Source: an uncultured Chromatiaceae bacterium (lineage in GTDB: Bacteria; Pseudomonadota; Gammaproteobacteria; Tenderiales; Tenderiaceae). From it: a DNA stretch of 47,636 nucleotides. How positions within the stretch are numbered: the first letter of the stretch is position 1; every line of letters begins with the position of its first letter. This document shows, in pieces, positions 11,256 through 20,909 of the stretch. Under the pieces are notes generated by a model. The model was not told where the DNA came from. It was given only the letters and a program-made list of their open reading frames with translations, and made no database searches. Location: the NCBI GenBank assembly GCA_945787735.1, contig CALZIQ010000011.1, positions 1 through 47,636 of the forward strand, written 5' to 3'. The position numbers and the translations under genes were made by a program.

Positions 11256-12534
11256 CCAACAACAACCTGCTCAGGTCCATATCGAGTTTTACACACGCAC
11301 CACCACCCGGGCGTTCAGTCACACTCACCTCACCATCAAGGCGCTGAATAATGGCGTGGGCCAATAACAGGCCAAGCCCATGCCCCTCAGGCTTGGTGGT
11401 AAAAGAAACCTTACCGACCTGCTCTATATATTCCAGCGGCATGCCTTCGCCGCGATCAGAAATCTCGACCCGCAAATGCCGCTCATTCCAGTTGCAACAC
11501 ATTTCAACATTATCGGGCGACGAATCGGCCGCGTTGTTCAAAAAGCTGATCAGGGCCTGGCGCAAACCTTGTTCAGAAATAATAGTTGGTGCTGGTACAT
11601 CACCGTCCAACTGAAATTCAAGCTGCGCTGCTGGACGCATTGCGCGCCAGTCGGCCACCACGTTGGTCAAAAACTGATCAAGCTGAACTCGGCCGCCACC
11701 TTCGGCGCGCAGCTGGCCGGAGGAAGCTGAAATTTCACCCAAGCTTTGTTTACAACGATCCACCTGCTGCCTCAATATGGTCAGGCGCTGTTGCAAATCT
11801 TCATCTTGCTGATATTCCTGCTCCAACTCATTGGTCAACACCGCCATGGTGGACAGTGGTGTACCCAGCTCATGTGCGGCCCCTGCCGCCAAGGTGCCCA
11901 AGGCCACCAACTGCTCATCACGCAGGGCGCGTTCACGTGCTTGTGCCAATACCTGGTCACGTTCACGTAATGACTCAGCCATGCGTAAGACAAAAAAAAC
12001 AATCATTACCACCGCCAGCAAAAAACCAAACCACATGCCAATCACGTGCCAATCAAAATCCTCACCGGCATGAGATGCCACATGGGGCATGGGCTGATGC
12101 GCAAACATCAACAGACCATAGGCAAACACCACCAGAAGCGCCATCCCCCAGACATGTACCCGCGGTAACACAGCAGCAGCCACCACCAGTGGCAATAACA
12201 ACAGGGAAACAAAGGGGTTGGTCGCCCCACCTGCCCAATAGAGCAAGGCGGTCAACACCACCACATCAAGACAAAGCTGCAGTAGAAATTCATTAACGCC
12301 GATGGCTTGTCTGCGGCGCAATCTCAGCCAGGCAATAAGATTAATCACCACATGCGCTGTGATCACCAGCAACAACATCCGCAGTGGCAAATGCATACCC
12401 AAACCAAAAACAGCACCACTCACCGCCACGACCTCACCTACGATCGCCAGCATGCGGACAAACACCAGACGTTTAAAATTTAGTGCCGAGATATCATCCC
12501 GGCCGGAAGCGGTCTGTTCATGCATTGAGTTCAT
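11248..12534 (-). CDS. regB: Redox sensor histidine kinase, RegB/PrrB family
   Basis: Inner-membrane kinase of about 428 residues with six predicted membrane helices, then a dimerisation/H-box (AAGAAHELGTPLSTMAV, His221) and an HATPase with an N-box near NNAADSSPDN and a G-box GLGLLLAHAII. The loop motif GGATNPF matches the quinone-sensing GGxxNPF of RegB. A Cys lies exactly 40 residues after the phospho-His (VDRCKQS), the spacing of the RegB redox cysteine (H225/C265 in Rhodobacter). The ATG at 12534 is preferred because a weak GGA site precedes it; a GTG at 12567 is possible. It overlaps regA and is divergent from glgA. Confidence 0.88.
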   Translation of the reverse strand: MNSMHEQTASGRDDISALNFKRLVFVRMLAIVGEVVAVSGAVFGLGMHLPLRMLLLVITAHVVINLIAWLRLRRRQAIGVNEFLLQLCLDVVVLTALLYWAGGATNPFVSLLLLPLVVAAAVLPRVHVWGMALLVVFAYGLLMFAHQPMPHVASHAGEDFDWHVIGMWFGFLLAVVMIVFFVLRMAESLRERDQVLAQARERALRDEQLVALGTLAAGAAHELGTPLSTMAVLTNELEQEYQQDEDLQQRLTILRQQVDRCKQSLGEISASSGQLRAEGGGRVQLDQFLTNVVADWRAMRPAAQLEFQLDGDVPAPTIISEQGLRQALISFLNNAADSSPDNVEMCCNWNERHLRVEISDRGEGMPLEYIEQVGKVSFTTKPEGHGLGLLLAHAIIQRLDGEVSVTERPGGGACVKLDMDLSRLLLDE

Positions 12535-12649
12535 CTTGTTCCAATCTAGCAAATCGCACTCACGCACTGCAATGCCGCACCATTTTCACACCGGCAGGCA
12601 CCAAAGCGAGGCATCATACCTTAATCCAAGCTGTTGTTATGCTGAGGCA

Positions 12650-12679
12650 TTCACATCATTGAAAGGCTCATGCTATTCT
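12650..12679 (+). promoter_or_regulatory. Candidate glgA promoter with extended -10
   Basis: TTCACA (12650-12655) and an extended TGCTATTCT (12671-12679) are separated by 18 bases, about 55 bases before the glgA start. This is the only reasonable sigma-70-like pair seen in the regB-glgA gap. Confidence 0.35.
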
Positions 12680-12732
12680 GACTTAAAATTTCGACTCGCA
12701 ACACTTTTCTCAAACGGAATCTCTGGAATCTC

Positions 12733-14214
12733 ATGGCTAGCAACAAAATTCTTTTCGTCACCAGTGAAGCCTACCCACTCATCAAGACAGGAGGCCTGGG
12801 CGATGTTGCCGGCAGCTTGCCCGCTGCACTCAAGGCACAACGCCAGGATGTGCGCGTTATCATGCCCGCGTATCGAGAAGCCATGCGCAAGGCGGAAAAA
12901 CTGGGCTTTGCCAGCTTTCAGATTGAAGGTATCCCCGAAACCGTGCGCTTGCTCGAAGGCCGACTGCCCGGCACAAGCGTGAGACTGTTATTAGTAGACT
13001 CACCCGCACATTTCGATCGCCCCGGCGGCCCCTATGCCGATCCCGACGGTCATGACTGGGCTGACAACGCCGAACGGTTCGCTATGTTTTCACGTGCCGC
13101 CACTGCTGTTGCGCTGAACAAAGCAGGATTGGTGTGGCAACCTGACATCGTCCACTGCAATGATTGGCAAAGTGGTCTGGTGCCGGCCCTGTTGAATCAA
13201 TACCCCAATCGACCAGCAACCGTGTTCACCATCCACAACCTCGCCTATCACGGCCAGTTCGATGCGACAAAATTCCAGAGCCTCAAACTACCGGAGTATC
13301 TCTGGGGCGTCGACGGCCTGGAGTTTCATGGTGGCCTTTCCTTTATTAAGGGCGGCTTGGTGTTCGCCGACATGATCAGCACCGTCAGCCCCACTTATGC
13401 CTATGAAATCCGCACCCCTCATTTCGGCCATGGCCTGGACGGCCTACTCAACCATCGCGCCGATCGCCTGGTCGGCATTCTCAATGGCGTCGATTACAAA
13501 CAGTGGAACCCTGCCAAAGATCCACACCTGAAACATGCCTACGATGCTCAATCGCTGGAAGGGAAGGCCAGAAATAAACAACAACTGCAAAAACAGTCCG
13601 GCCTGCCGCAACGCACTGCGGCGCCATTGTTTGGGCTGGTCGGCCGCCTGGTTGAGCAAAAAGGTATCGACCTGGTGTTAAGCATTATCCCGCAACTGGT
13701 CAAGGCAGATGCCCAGCTGGTGGTACTCGGCAGCGGCGACAAAGGTTTCCAAACGGAACTGGAAGAAGCTGCCGCAGAATATCCTGATCATATCGCTGCC
13801 CACATCGGTTACAACGAAAGCCTGGCGCATCAGATCGAGGCAGGGGCTGACATGTTTTTAATGCCCTCCCGCTTTGAGCCCTGCGGCCTGAATCAGATCT
13901 ACAGTTTACGTTATGGCACCGCACCGATTGTGCGTCACACCGGCGGGCTGGCCGACACAGTGGTGGACACCACGGATGAAAACATCAAACAGAAAACCGC
14001 GACCGGCTTTCAGTTCGAACATGCCACTCACGAGGAACTTTGGTGGACTTGCGAACGGGCTATTTCGATTTATCGAGACCAGCCAAAACTATGGCAACAG
14101 ATCATTTCCACTGGCATGAAGCAGGATTTCAGCTGGAAACAGAGTGCCAAACATTATCTGGAACTCTATCAGCTTGCCCTGGATAAGTTGGGCGGAAAAG
14201 CAGCGCGACCCTAA
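12733..14214 (+). CDS. glgA: Glycogen synthase (ADP-glucose)
   Basis: GT5 glucosyltransferase that extends alpha-1,4-glucan from ADP-glucose. The 493-residue product shows the N-terminal ADP-glucose loop KTGGLGDVAGSLP, the central block DIVHCNDWQSGLVPALL, VGRLVEQKGIDL, and the C-terminal retaining-GT motif PSRFEPCGLNQIYSLRYGTAPIVR. Other glg genes are not present, so storage metabolism must be encoded elsewhere too. It is followed by ppc 96 bases downstream; both read rightward, but a TATAAT between them suggests ppc has its own promoter. Confidence 0.94.
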   Translation: MASNKILFVTSEAYPLIKTGGLGDVAGSLPAALKAQRQDVRVIMPAYREAMRKAEKLGFASFQIEGIPETVRLLEGRLPGTSVRLLLVDSPAHFDRPGGPYADPDGHDWADNAERFAMFSRAATAVALNKAGLVWQPDIVHCNDWQSGLVPALLNQYPNRPATVFTIHNLAYHGQFDATKFQSLKLPEYLWGVDGLEFHGGLSFIKGGLVFADMISTVSPTYAYEIRTPHFGHGLDGLLNHRADRLVGILNGVDYKQWNPAKDPHLKHAYDAQSLEGKARNKQQLQKQSGLPQRTAAPLFGLVGRLVEQKGIDLVLSIIPQLVKADAQLVVLGSGDKGFQTELEEAAAEYPDHIAAHIGYNESLAHQIEAGADMFLMPSRFEPCGLNQIYSLRYGTAPIVRHTGGLADTVVDTTDENIKQKTATGFQFEHATHEELWWTCERAISIYRDQPKLWQQIISTGMKQDFSWKQSAKHYLELYQLALDKLGGKAARP

Positions 14215-14229
14215 TTCCCACACTAGGTG

Positions 14230-14235
14230 TATAAT
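14230..14235 (+). promoter_or_regulatory. Candidate -10 for ppc
   Basis: A perfect TATAAT lies 75 bases before the ppc start, preceded by GGTG. No good -35 hexamer is found 16-18 bases upstream, so the assignment is tentative. Confidence 0.35.
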
Positions 14236-14310
14236 AGGCGCCTTTTGCCAATTCGGGCTTATTCGCGCCCGCCCTAACTCAGTAGCAACTAGTTGTTTTA
14301 GAAGAATATT

Positions 14311-17094
14311 ATGGACAAGAAACTTCGTTCTCGCGTCAAACTGTTCGGTAATCTGCTGGGCAACATCCTGCGTGCCCAGGCAGGCGATCAGGTCTTCGCC
14401 GCAGTAGAAACACTGCGCAAGGGCTACATCAATCTGCGTAAAGAAGAAAATCAAAAAAAACGTCAACAGCTCAATCTGCTCATCAATCGCCTGGATCCCC
14501 AGACCCTGACTCAGGTGGTGCGCGGCTTTAGCATCTACTTCAGCCTGGTCAATATCGCCGAAGAGGCCTATCAACATCAAAATCGCCGCCGCCAGTGCCG
14601 TTTTAGCGATGGCCCAGCTTGGCCCGGCTCGTTTAATGCCACGCTGAATGATTTCAAACAACAAAACATTAGTAGCGAAGAGCTGCAGACCATACTCAAC
14701 CGCACCGCCTACTATCCGGTAATCACAGCCCATCCTACCGAGGCCAAGCGCCGCATGGTGAAAGAGGCACTGCGCCGTATTTTTGTGACCAGTGAACAGC
14801 TCGACGATACCCGCCTAAGCAAGCAAGAACGGCAGGAGATCATTGAACAACTTGGGGCAGAAATCCAGATCCTGTGGAAGACTGACGAAGTTCGCGTACG
14901 CCGCCCAAAGGTCGAGGACGAAATCCGTACCGGTATCGGCTACTTCCAGGACTGCCTCTTCGACGCCATCCCCCAGACCTACAACAACATGGAAAAGGCC
15001 GTGGCCAAGATCTACGGCGGCAATCCGGCCGTAACTGTGCCTTCTTTTCTGCGTTTTGGCTCCTGGATTGGCGGCGACCGTGATGGCAATCCGAACGTTA
15101 CGCCGGACACCACCGTATTTGCACTGCGACTGCAGGCACGCTCGGTGCTGCTTGAATACCTAACCCGCCTTGGCAAACTGACCAGTGTTCTGACATTATC
15201 GAATTCACTTTGTCGCCCGACTGTTGCTTTGACCGAATTACTGGAAAGCTATGAACCCCTGGTCGAGGATGCCCTCGATGGCGACAGCGGCCGCTTTGCC
15301 AACGAACCCTACCGCCGCCTGCTGTTTCTGGTGCGCTACCGCCTGGAGCGCAATCTTGTTGCCATCAAGAAGCTGCTCGGCGAAGACATTCACGAGCCGT
15401 CCGAGCACGCTTACGAAAATGAAAACGGACTTCTGCGCGACCTGCGCCTGATTTATGAATCTCTTGTCAGTCACGGTGATGGCAAGATCGCCAATGGTGC
15501 ACTCAAAGACCTGATTCGACTTATTGAGACTTGTGGTTTCTTCCTGATGAACCTTGATGTACGGCAGGAATCAACCCGCCACAGCATGGCCGTATCGGAA
15601 GTTCTCAAGCAGGCCTTTGGCAACAATGACTATGACGGCATGAGCGAACAGCAACGTCTGGCGACCTTGAGCGAACTCATTACTAGCGCCAAGGCAGCGA
15701 GCATCGACCGCGCCTCACTCTCGGACGAAACGCGTGAAACGTTGGATGTGTTTGATGTGATGGTGCAGATGCGCAAAGAAATCAGTCCGCGCGCCTTCGG
15801 CACCTATGTTATCTCCATGACACATGCTGCCAGCCACGTGATGGAAGTGATGTTTCTGGCGCGCCTGGCAGGACTGGTGTCATGCCAGGGAGATGACTGG
15901 CGCTGCGACATCGAGATCTCGCCACTCTTCGAAACCATCGAAGATCTGGCTCATATCGAAAGCGTGATGGAACGCCTGCTCGACAACAGCACTTACCGTC
16001 GTCTGCTGTCCGTCTCCGGCGATATCCAAGAGATCATGTTGGGCTACTCCGATTCCTGTAAGGACGGCGGGATTCTAGCCTCCGGCTGGATGCTATATCA
16101 GGCGCAGCGTCGTATCACTAAGATTGCCGTCAAGCACAACATCGAATGCCGACTATTCCATGGCCGCGGCGGCACCATCGGTCGCGGTGGCGGCCCGACC
16201 CATGATGCCATCCTGTCGCAGCCTGCCGGCACTGTTTTCGGCCAGATAAAATTCACTGAGCAAGGCGAGGTGCTTTCGTCGAAATACAGCAACCATGAAA
16301 CTGCTGTGTATGAATTGACCATGGGCAGCACCGGCCTGCTCAAAGCCAGCCAATACATCGTCAAGCCAGTTCCTGAGGATCAGCAACAGTTTCTCGAGGT
16401 GATCGACCAAATTGTAAACATGGGTGAAGGCACCTATCGCGGCCTGACGGATAATAATCCTGCTTTGCTGGACTATTTTTATGAGGCCACGCCGGTCTAT
16501 GAAATTGGCATGATGAACATCGGTTCGCGCCCCTCGCATCGCAAAAAAGGCGATCGCTCCAAGGGCTCCGTGCGCGCCATTGCCTGGGTCTTCGGCTGGG
16601 CGCAATCACGTCACACCATGCCGGCTTGGTATGGCATTGGCACAGCTTTGAAAACCTGGGCGCAAGATGACGAACAACGCATCGCCACCTTGCGCGAAAT
16701 GAACCGCCACTGGCCTTTTTTCCGGGCATTATTGAGCAACACTCAAATGGCCTTATTCAAGGCTGACATGCGCATCGCACATGAGTACGCCCAACTCTGT
16801 CTCGAACAGGAGACCAGCGATACCATTTATAATCGCATCCGTGAAGAATATCATCGCACGGTTGAAACCGTGCTGAAGGTAACCGACAGCGACCACCTGC
16901 TAGACGAAAGCCCAACACTGGCACTGTCGCTGGCAAGACGCAGTCCTTACCTGGACCCACTCAACAACATCCAGGTCACGCTGTTAAAACGTTACCGTGA
17001 TGAAAGTTTGCCGGAAGATGAACGCAACATATGGCTCGACCCACTACTGCGTTCGATCAATGCCATTGCCGCTGGTATGCGCAATACAGGCTGA
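14311..17094 (+). CDS. ppc: Phosphoenolpyruvate carboxylase
   Basis: Carboxylates phosphoenolpyruvate to oxaloacetate, replenishing the TCA cycle. The 927-residue protein has the two signature regions: the N-terminal [12 protein letters not shown] with catalytic His, and the C-terminal [15 protein letters not shown] with catalytic His and the glycine-rich loop. [19 protein letters not shown] and the R/K-rich [20 protein letters not shown] block are also typical. It ends MRNTG, the family's conserved C-terminal tail. An ATG with a weak AGAAG site is used. Inhibitor-binding residues were not checked. Confidence 0.95.
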   Translation: MDKKLRSRVKLFGNLLGNILRAQAGDQVFAAVETLRKGYINLRKEENQKKRQQLNLLINRLDPQTLTQVVRGFSIYFSLVNIAEEAYQHQNRRRQCRFSDGPAWPGSFNATLNDFKQQNISSEELQTILNRTAYYPVITAHPTEAKRRMVKEALRRIFVTSEQLDDTRLSKQERQEIIEQLGAEIQILWKTDEVRVRRPKVEDEIRTGIGYFQDCLFDAIPQTYNNMEKAVAKIYGGNPAVTVPSFLRFGSWIGGDRDGNPNVTPDTTVFALRLQARSVLLEYLTRLGKLTSVLTLSNSLCRPTVALTELLESYEPLVEDALDGDSGRFANEPYRRLLFLVRYRLERNLVAIKKLLGEDIHEPSEHAYENENGLLRDLRLIYESLVSHGDGKIANGALKDLIRLIETCGFFLMNLDVRQESTRHSMAVSEVLKQAFGNNDYDGMSEQQRLATLSELITSAKAASIDRASLSDETRETLDVFDVMVQMRKEISPRAFGTYVISMTHAASHVMEVMFLARLAGLVSCQGDDWRCDIEISPLFETIEDLAHIESVMERLLDNSTYRRLLSVSGDIQEIMLGYSDSCKDGGILASGWMLYQAQRRITKIAVKHNIECRLFHGRGGTIGRGGGPTHDAILSQPAGTVFGQIKFTEQGEVLSSKYSNHETAVYELTMGSTGLLKASQYIVKPVPEDQQQFLEVIDQIVNMGEGTYRGLTDNNPALLDYFYEATPVYEIGMMNIGSRPSHRKKGDRSKGSVRAIAWVFGWAQSRHTMPAWYGIGTALKTWAQDDEQRIATLREMNRHWPFFRALLSNTQMALFKADMRIAHEYAQLCLEQETSDTIYNRIREEYHRTVETVLKVTDSDHLLDESPTLALSLARRSPYLDPLNNIQVTLLKRYRDESLPEDERNIWLDPLLRSINAIAAGMRNTG

Positions 17095-17180
17095 GGACGA
17101 TTCAAGTGGACTCAGAATCCCGGCACATTATTGTTTAAATTTACGATTACAGATTTAAGATTACTCAGGGGGTAACACGT

Positions 17181-17519
17181 ATGAAAATGGATGAAATTCG
17201 TCTGCATGCAGAAAATGTTGGTATCAAACCAGCTAAGCTGAACAAGACCCAGCTGGTGCGGACAATTCAGCTCCAGGAAGGCAATTTTGACTGTTTCGCC
17301 AGCGCCACTGATGGCAACTGCGATCAATGGACTTGTGTCTGGCGCGAAGACTGCTTCACCACAGCGATGAAAAAACCTGCGACGGAGAAAAAAGCCAAGT
17401 CAGCTAAAAAGCCAGCGAGCAAGCAAAAGGCCAGCACAGAGAAAAAACCAGCCAGCAAGAAAAAGGCATCCACGAAGAAAAAAGCCACATCTAAGAAAAA
17501 GACGAAAACTGCAAAATAG
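17181..17519 (+). CDS. Small SAP-like protein with Cys motif and Lys-rich tail
   Basis: A 112-residue protein in three parts. Residues 1-30 (MDEIRLHAENVGIKPAKLNKTQLVRTIQ) resemble a SAP/Rho-N helix-extension-helix nucleic-acid-binding motif. Residues 37-60 contain four cysteines spaced C-x8-C-x4-C-x5-C (FDCFASATDGNCDQWTCVW), possibly binding metal. The tail from about residue 68 is Lys/Ala/Ser/Thr-rich with repeated KKPASKKKAS-like units, as in histone-like proteins. A GGGGG-type ribosome site lies upstream at 17168-17172. It may bind DNA or RNA; function unproven. It follows ppc by 86 bases and ends at a bidirectional terminator. Confidence 0.75.
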   Translation: MKMDEIRLHAENVGIKPAKLNKTQLVRTIQLQEGNFDCFASATDGNCDQWTCVWREDCFTTAMKKPATEKKAKSAKKPASKQKASTEKKPASKKKASTKKKATSKKKTKTAK

Positions 17520-17538
17520 GCCACTCTAATAATGACAA

Positions 17539-17566
17539 AGGGGAGCAATGCTCCCCTATTTTATTG
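17539..17566. terminator. Bidirectional terminator between the SAP-like gene and panD
   Basis: A perfect stem GGGGAGC (17540-17546) / GCTCCCC (17550-17556) with an AAT loop is followed by TATTTTATT rightward and CTTTGTCATTATT leftward. It lies between the two convergent genes and can serve both. Confidence 0.85.
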
Positions 17567-17574
17567 CTTCACCG

Positions 17575-17955
17575 TCACGCCACCTGCAATGGAATCTTGT
17601 CACTGCGTCGTACTATGTTGTTGTCATTATCGAGGTAAATAAGATTAGGCTTGAATTCGGCCAGCACCTGCTGCTCGATACCCACATAAGCACAAATAAT
17701 TACCAGATCATTAACACTCGCCTTGCGCGCAGCAGCACCATTGATAGAAACAATACCCGAACCCGCCTCGGCGCGGATGGCATAGGTGGTAAAACGCTCG
17801 CCATTGTTAATGTTATAGATATGAATCTGCTCGTATTCATGGATACCCGACGCATCCAGCAGATCACCATCAATGGCACATGAGCCTTCATATTCAAGCT
17901 CGGCATGAGTAACGCGGGCGCGATGTAATTTGGTTTTCAGCATCATGTGCTGCAT
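17575..17955 (-). CDS. panD: Aspartate 1-decarboxylase precursor
   Basis: Pyruvoyl enzyme that makes beta-alanine from aspartate for pantothenate synthesis. The 126-residue precursor carries the self-cleavage site in YEGSCAID (Gly-Ser), where Ser becomes the pyruvoyl group. [17 protein letters not shown] and [11 protein letters not shown] blocks are family-typical. AGGAG lies about 10 bases before the ATG. It is the third pan gene, 62 bases after panC, and probably belongs to the same transcript. Confidence 0.95.
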   Translation of the reverse strand: MQHMMLKTKLHRARVTHAELEYEGSCAIDGDLLDASGIHEYEQIHIYNINNGERFTTYAIRAEAGSGIVSINGAAARKASVNDLVIICAYVGIEQQVLAEFKPNLIYLDNDNNIVRRSDKIPLQVA

Positions 17956-18017
17956 AGAGACTGAACTCCTTTTCTAAACACCATTCACGGCAAGCCCGTG
18001 AAAACAAACGGCTAATT

Positions 18018-18866
18018 TTACAGTGACAGCTCTAGATTGTCGATCAGCCTTGTCTGCCCCAATTTTGCTGCGGCGAGAATGACCAGCTTGGCTGCATCCT
18101 CGTGTGGCGCCGTTAAGAGCTCAGCTTGGCGGATGGCGAAATATTCCGGTTCAAATCCGGCTGTCTTTAGGTCAGCCAACCCCGCCTGTTCCAACCTTAT
18201 ATAATCTCGTGCGCCCTTGGCCAACGTATCCGCCGTTTGTTTCAGCACCTGATATAACTGCGGCGCAATATTGCGCTCAGCGTCGTTGAGATAGCTATTA
18301 CGTGAACTCATAGCCAAGCCGTCAAACTCACGCACAATCGGTACACCAATGATCTCGATGGCAAAACAAAGATCAGCCACCATGCGGCGGATCACCTGCA
18401 ATTGCTGATAATCCTTTTCACCAAACAGGGCCATGTCAGGCTGAACAATATTGAAGAGCTTAGCCACTACGGTCGCCACCCCAGTGAAATGTCCTGGACG
18501 TTTTTCAGCACATAACCCCTCGGACACGCCGGGCACCTCAACACGCGTTGCTGCACTGTGGCCCAGGGGGTAGACTTCTTCTACCGGTGGCGCAAATAGC
18601 AAATCCGCGTCCACACCTTGAAGCTTTGCCGAATCTTCATTAAGCGTTCGTGGATAGCGATCAAAGTCTTCATTCGGGCCGAACTGCATTGGGTTAACGA
18701 AAATACTCACCACCACCTTGTCGGCTTGTAGCTTTGCCTGTTCAACCAAGCTCAGATGGCCTGCATGCAGGTAACCCATGGTCGGCACAAAGGCGATGGA
18801 ACGCCCTTGCTGACGCCAGGACTGAATCTGCTGCCTGACACCGGCAATTGAATTTACTGTAAGCAT
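18018..18866 (-). CDS. panC: Pantothenate synthetase
   Basis: Joins pantoate and beta-alanine using ATP. The 282-residue protein has the HIGH-like motif in MGYLHAGHLSLV, the pantoate-binding VNPMQFGPNEDFDRYPRT, GEKDYQQLQVIRRMV, and the KMSKS-like segment AMSSRNSYLN. Its ATG overlaps the panB stop by one base (TAATG), so translation is coupled to panB. Confidence 0.95.
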   Translation of the reverse strand: MLTVNSIAGVRQQIQSWRQQGRSIAFVPTMGYLHAGHLSLVEQAKLQADKVVVSIFVNPMQFGPNEDFDRYPRTLNEDSAKLQGVDADLLFAPPVEEVYPLGHSAATRVEVPGVSEGLCAEKRPGHFTGVATVVAKLFNIVQPDMALFGEKDYQQLQVIRRMVADLCFAIEIIGVPIVREFDGLAMSSRNSYLNDAERNIAPQLYQVLKQTADTLAKGARDYIRLEQAGLADLKTAGFEPEYFAIRQAELLTAPHEDAAKLVILAAAKLGQTRLIDNLELSL

Positions 18867-19666
18867 TATTTGAACCAGTGCGCCGCGTCGGGAAAACTGC
18901 CGGCCTTCACCTCGGCGACATATCGCGTCACAGCTTCATGAATAGAGCCTGACCCCTGCATGAAATCTTTACTAAAACGTGGTGGCTTGCCAGGCGTGAC
19001 ACCCAGAATATCTTGCAGCACCAACACCTGGCCATCGCAGTGAACACCAGCACCGATGCCAATGACCGGAATCTCGACCGCGGCGGTGATGTCAGTTGCC
19101 AACGGCTCGGGCACACATTCCAACAACAACAGATCCGCCCCTGCCTGCTCAAGTGCCAAGGAACTGTCCAACATCGCCTTGGCTGCATCGGCTTCACGTC
19201 CCTGAACACGATAACCACCGATCTTATGCACGCTTTGCGGTTGCAAGCCCAAATGGGCACAGACAGGAATACTGCGCCTCGCTAGTTCGGTAACAATTTC
19301 AAGCTGCACACCGCTGCCTTCCAGCTTGACCACTTCGGCACCGCCTTCTTGCATCAGGCGAGTGGCATTCACTAGGGCCAGATCTACCGTCGGGCAGGCC
19401 ATAAAGGGCATATCCACCATCAGCAGCGCGTGTTCATTACCCTGCGCTACAGCCTGACTATGGTAGACCATATCCTCCATGGTCACAGGCACGGTGGTCT
19501 TGTGTCCCTGGATCACCATGCCAAGCGAATCACCCACCAGAATCACGTCCATGCCTGCCGCATCCAGCACGCGAGCGAAGCTGGCATCATACGCAGTCAG
19601 GCAAGCGATCTTTTCACCTTGCACCTTCATCTGGCGTAAACGGCTTAGGGTTATCGGGGCGCTCAT
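18866..19666 (-). CDS. panB: 3-methyl-2-oxobutanoate hydroxymethyltransferase
   Basis: Makes ketopantoate from alpha-ketoisovalerate and methylene-tetrahydrofolate, the first committed step of pantothenate synthesis. The 266-residue barrel protein shows LTAYDASFA, VILVGDSLGMVIQGH with metal-binding Asp, KLEGSG, HLGLQPQSV, and the catalytic Glu region LLLECVP. An AGAGAGGGA ribosome site precedes the ATG. First gene of panB-panC-panD; a palindromic repeat separates it from the upstream kinase gene. Confidence 0.95.
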   Translation of the reverse strand: MSAPITLSRLRQMKVQGEKIACLTAYDASFARVLDAAGMDVILVGDSLGMVIQGHKTTVPVTMEDMVYHSQAVAQGNEHALLMVDMPFMACPTVDLALVNATRLMQEGGAEVVKLEGSGVQLEIVTELARRSIPVCAHLGLQPQSVHKIGGYRVQGREADAAKAMLDSSLALEQAGADLLLLECVPEPLATDITAAVEIPVIGIGAGVHCDGQVLVLQDILGVTPGKPPRFSKDFMQGSGSIHEAVTRYVAEVKAGSFPDAAHWFK

Positions 19667-19687
19667 ATTCCCTCTCTGTTTCTAAAT

Positions 19688-19751
19688 GTAGGGTGCGCAA
19701 TGCGCACCGTGAGTCATCGGCCGACTAGATGGTGCGCAATGCGCACCCTAC
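19688..19751. repeat. Palindromic intergenic repeat between the dNK gene and panB
   Basis: Two copies of GGTGCGCAATGCGCACC lie in inverted orientation, flanked by GTAGG (left, from 19688) and CCTAC (right, to 19751), with a 22-base centre. Each arm is itself a near-palindrome. This GTAGGGTGCGCAATGCGC unit resembles dispersed intergenic repeats found in many gammaproteobacteria. The right arm touches the last base of the kinase stop codon. It may form a strong RNA hairpin and act as an attenuator or terminator inside the operon. Confidence 0.75.
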
Positions 19752-20410
19752 TATTTACTTAATTCAAACGGCAGCGGATTGAAGTAATGGCGACCACTTC
19801 CAGTGTTGGCAATCTGTTCCAACAAGGCATTGTAGTCCATATCATTGCCGACCAGATTGATCTCGGCGGCATTCACAATCAACAGCGGCGTTTTGCTGTA
19901 TTGGTGAAAAAAGCGGGCATAGGCATCCGCCAAACGCTGCAAATAACCGGCATCGATATGCTGTTCATAATCACGATTGCGTTTGCGAATGCGATCCAGC
20001 AGCACGCTCACCGGTGCCTGTAGATAAATCACCAGATCTGGCACTGGGGCATCAATAACTAGGTGCTGGTAGGCCTGTTCATACAATTTCAGCTCATCAT
20101 CTTCCAAGGTTAGCTGGGCGAACAGTCTGTCCTTTTCGATCAGAAAATCGGCCACCCGCACCGGGCGGAACATATCCCCCTGACGCAATTCCTGTACTTG
20201 CTGCGCGCGCTGAAACAGAAAAAACAATTGGGTCGGCAGGGCTGCAGTTTTGGGATCTTTATAAAAACGCTGCAGGAAAGGGTTTTCATCTGCACCTTCC
20301 AACAATAATTCCGTGCCAAAGGTTTGCGCCAAACGTTGTGCAAGGCTGGTCTTGCCAACCCCGATGGGACCTTCCACAACGATGTATCCGGGATTCTCTT
20401 GACTCATCAT
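19751..20410 (-). CDS. Deoxynucleoside kinase family protein (dAK/dGK-like)
   Basis: Probably phosphorylates deoxynucleosides (salvage) with ATP. The 219-residue P-loop protein has VVEGPIGVGKTSLAQRL (Walker A), the substrate region LEGADENPFLQRFYKD, a DFLIEKDRLFA segment at the place of the family's E/DRS motif, and an Arg-rich lid (RIRKRNRDYE). The exact base specificity cannot be read. The gene follows folK by 4 bases and is a common passenger of pcnB-folK-pan clusters. Two adjacent Met codons (20410, 20407) are possible starts. Confidence 0.85.
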   Translation of the reverse strand: MMSQENPGYIVVEGPIGVGKTSLAQRLAQTFGTELLLEGADENPFLQRFYKDPKTAALPTQLFFLFQRAQQVQELRQGDMFRPVRVADFLIEKDRLFAQLTLEDDELKLYEQAYQHLVIDAPVPDLVIYLQAPVSVLLDRIRKRNRDYEQHIDAGYLQRLADAYARFFHQYSKTPLLIVNAAEINLVGNDMDYNALLEQIANTGSGRHYFNPLPFELSK

Positions 20411-20414
20411 TTCT

Positions 20415-20906
20415 CTAATCTGCCAGCCGTTGGAGGCCGGCCTGGGAACAGTGTTTTACTAATTCAGCCAGGGGGCAATTGTCCGGCAATATCAGTTCAG
20501 GGGCAATCTCAAATAAGGGGATCAAGACAAAATTGCGCTCGCTCAAACCAGGATGTGGTACTGTCAGATGCTCACTGTTGATTCTGTCACCGCCATATAA
20601 AAGCAAATCAAGGTCAAGCGTGCGCGGTCCCCAGCGCTCGCGCCTGACACGCTGGTGCACATCCTCAAGACGTTGTAGCTCAGACAGCAACTCATCGGAA
20701 CTCAGATTAGTCTCCAGCGCCGCCACCGCATTGATGTAATCGGGCTGCTCGCTTGGCCCCATGGGCGCGCTGCGATACAAGCTTGATGCAGACAACAATG
20801 TGCTTTGAGATAACTCGGCCAGTTCCTGCAAAGCACTTTTAACCTGAGTGATGGGGTCTTCAAGATTACTGCCCAAGCCAATGTAGGCAATCACTGCGGC
20901 TAGCAT
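20415..20906 (-). CDS. folK: 6-hydroxymethyl-7,8-dihydropterin pyrophosphokinase
   Basis: Transfers pyrophosphate from ATP to hydroxymethyl-dihydropterin in folate synthesis. The 163-residue length and motifs IGLGSNLEDP, SSLYRSAPMG, YINAVAALET, the signature RWGPRTLDLDLLLYGG and LTVPHPGLSERNFVLIPL fit HPPK closely. Its ATG is 3 bases after the pcnB stop, so it is very likely co-translated; the ribosome site is weak. Confidence 0.93.
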   Translation of the reverse strand: MLAAVIAYIGLGSNLEDPITQVKSALQELAELSQSTLLSASSLYRSAPMGPSEQPDYINAVAALETNLSSDELLSELQRLEDVHQRVRRERWGPRTLDLDLLLYGGDRINSEHLTVPHPGLSERNFVLIPLFEIAPELILPDNCPLAELVKHCSQAGLQRLAD

Positions 20907-20909
20907 CGC

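Noticed and set aside
11586-12296. 236-codon plus-strand frame opposite regB
   Set aside because: Mirror of the membrane part of RegB; His/Pro-rich product without family features.
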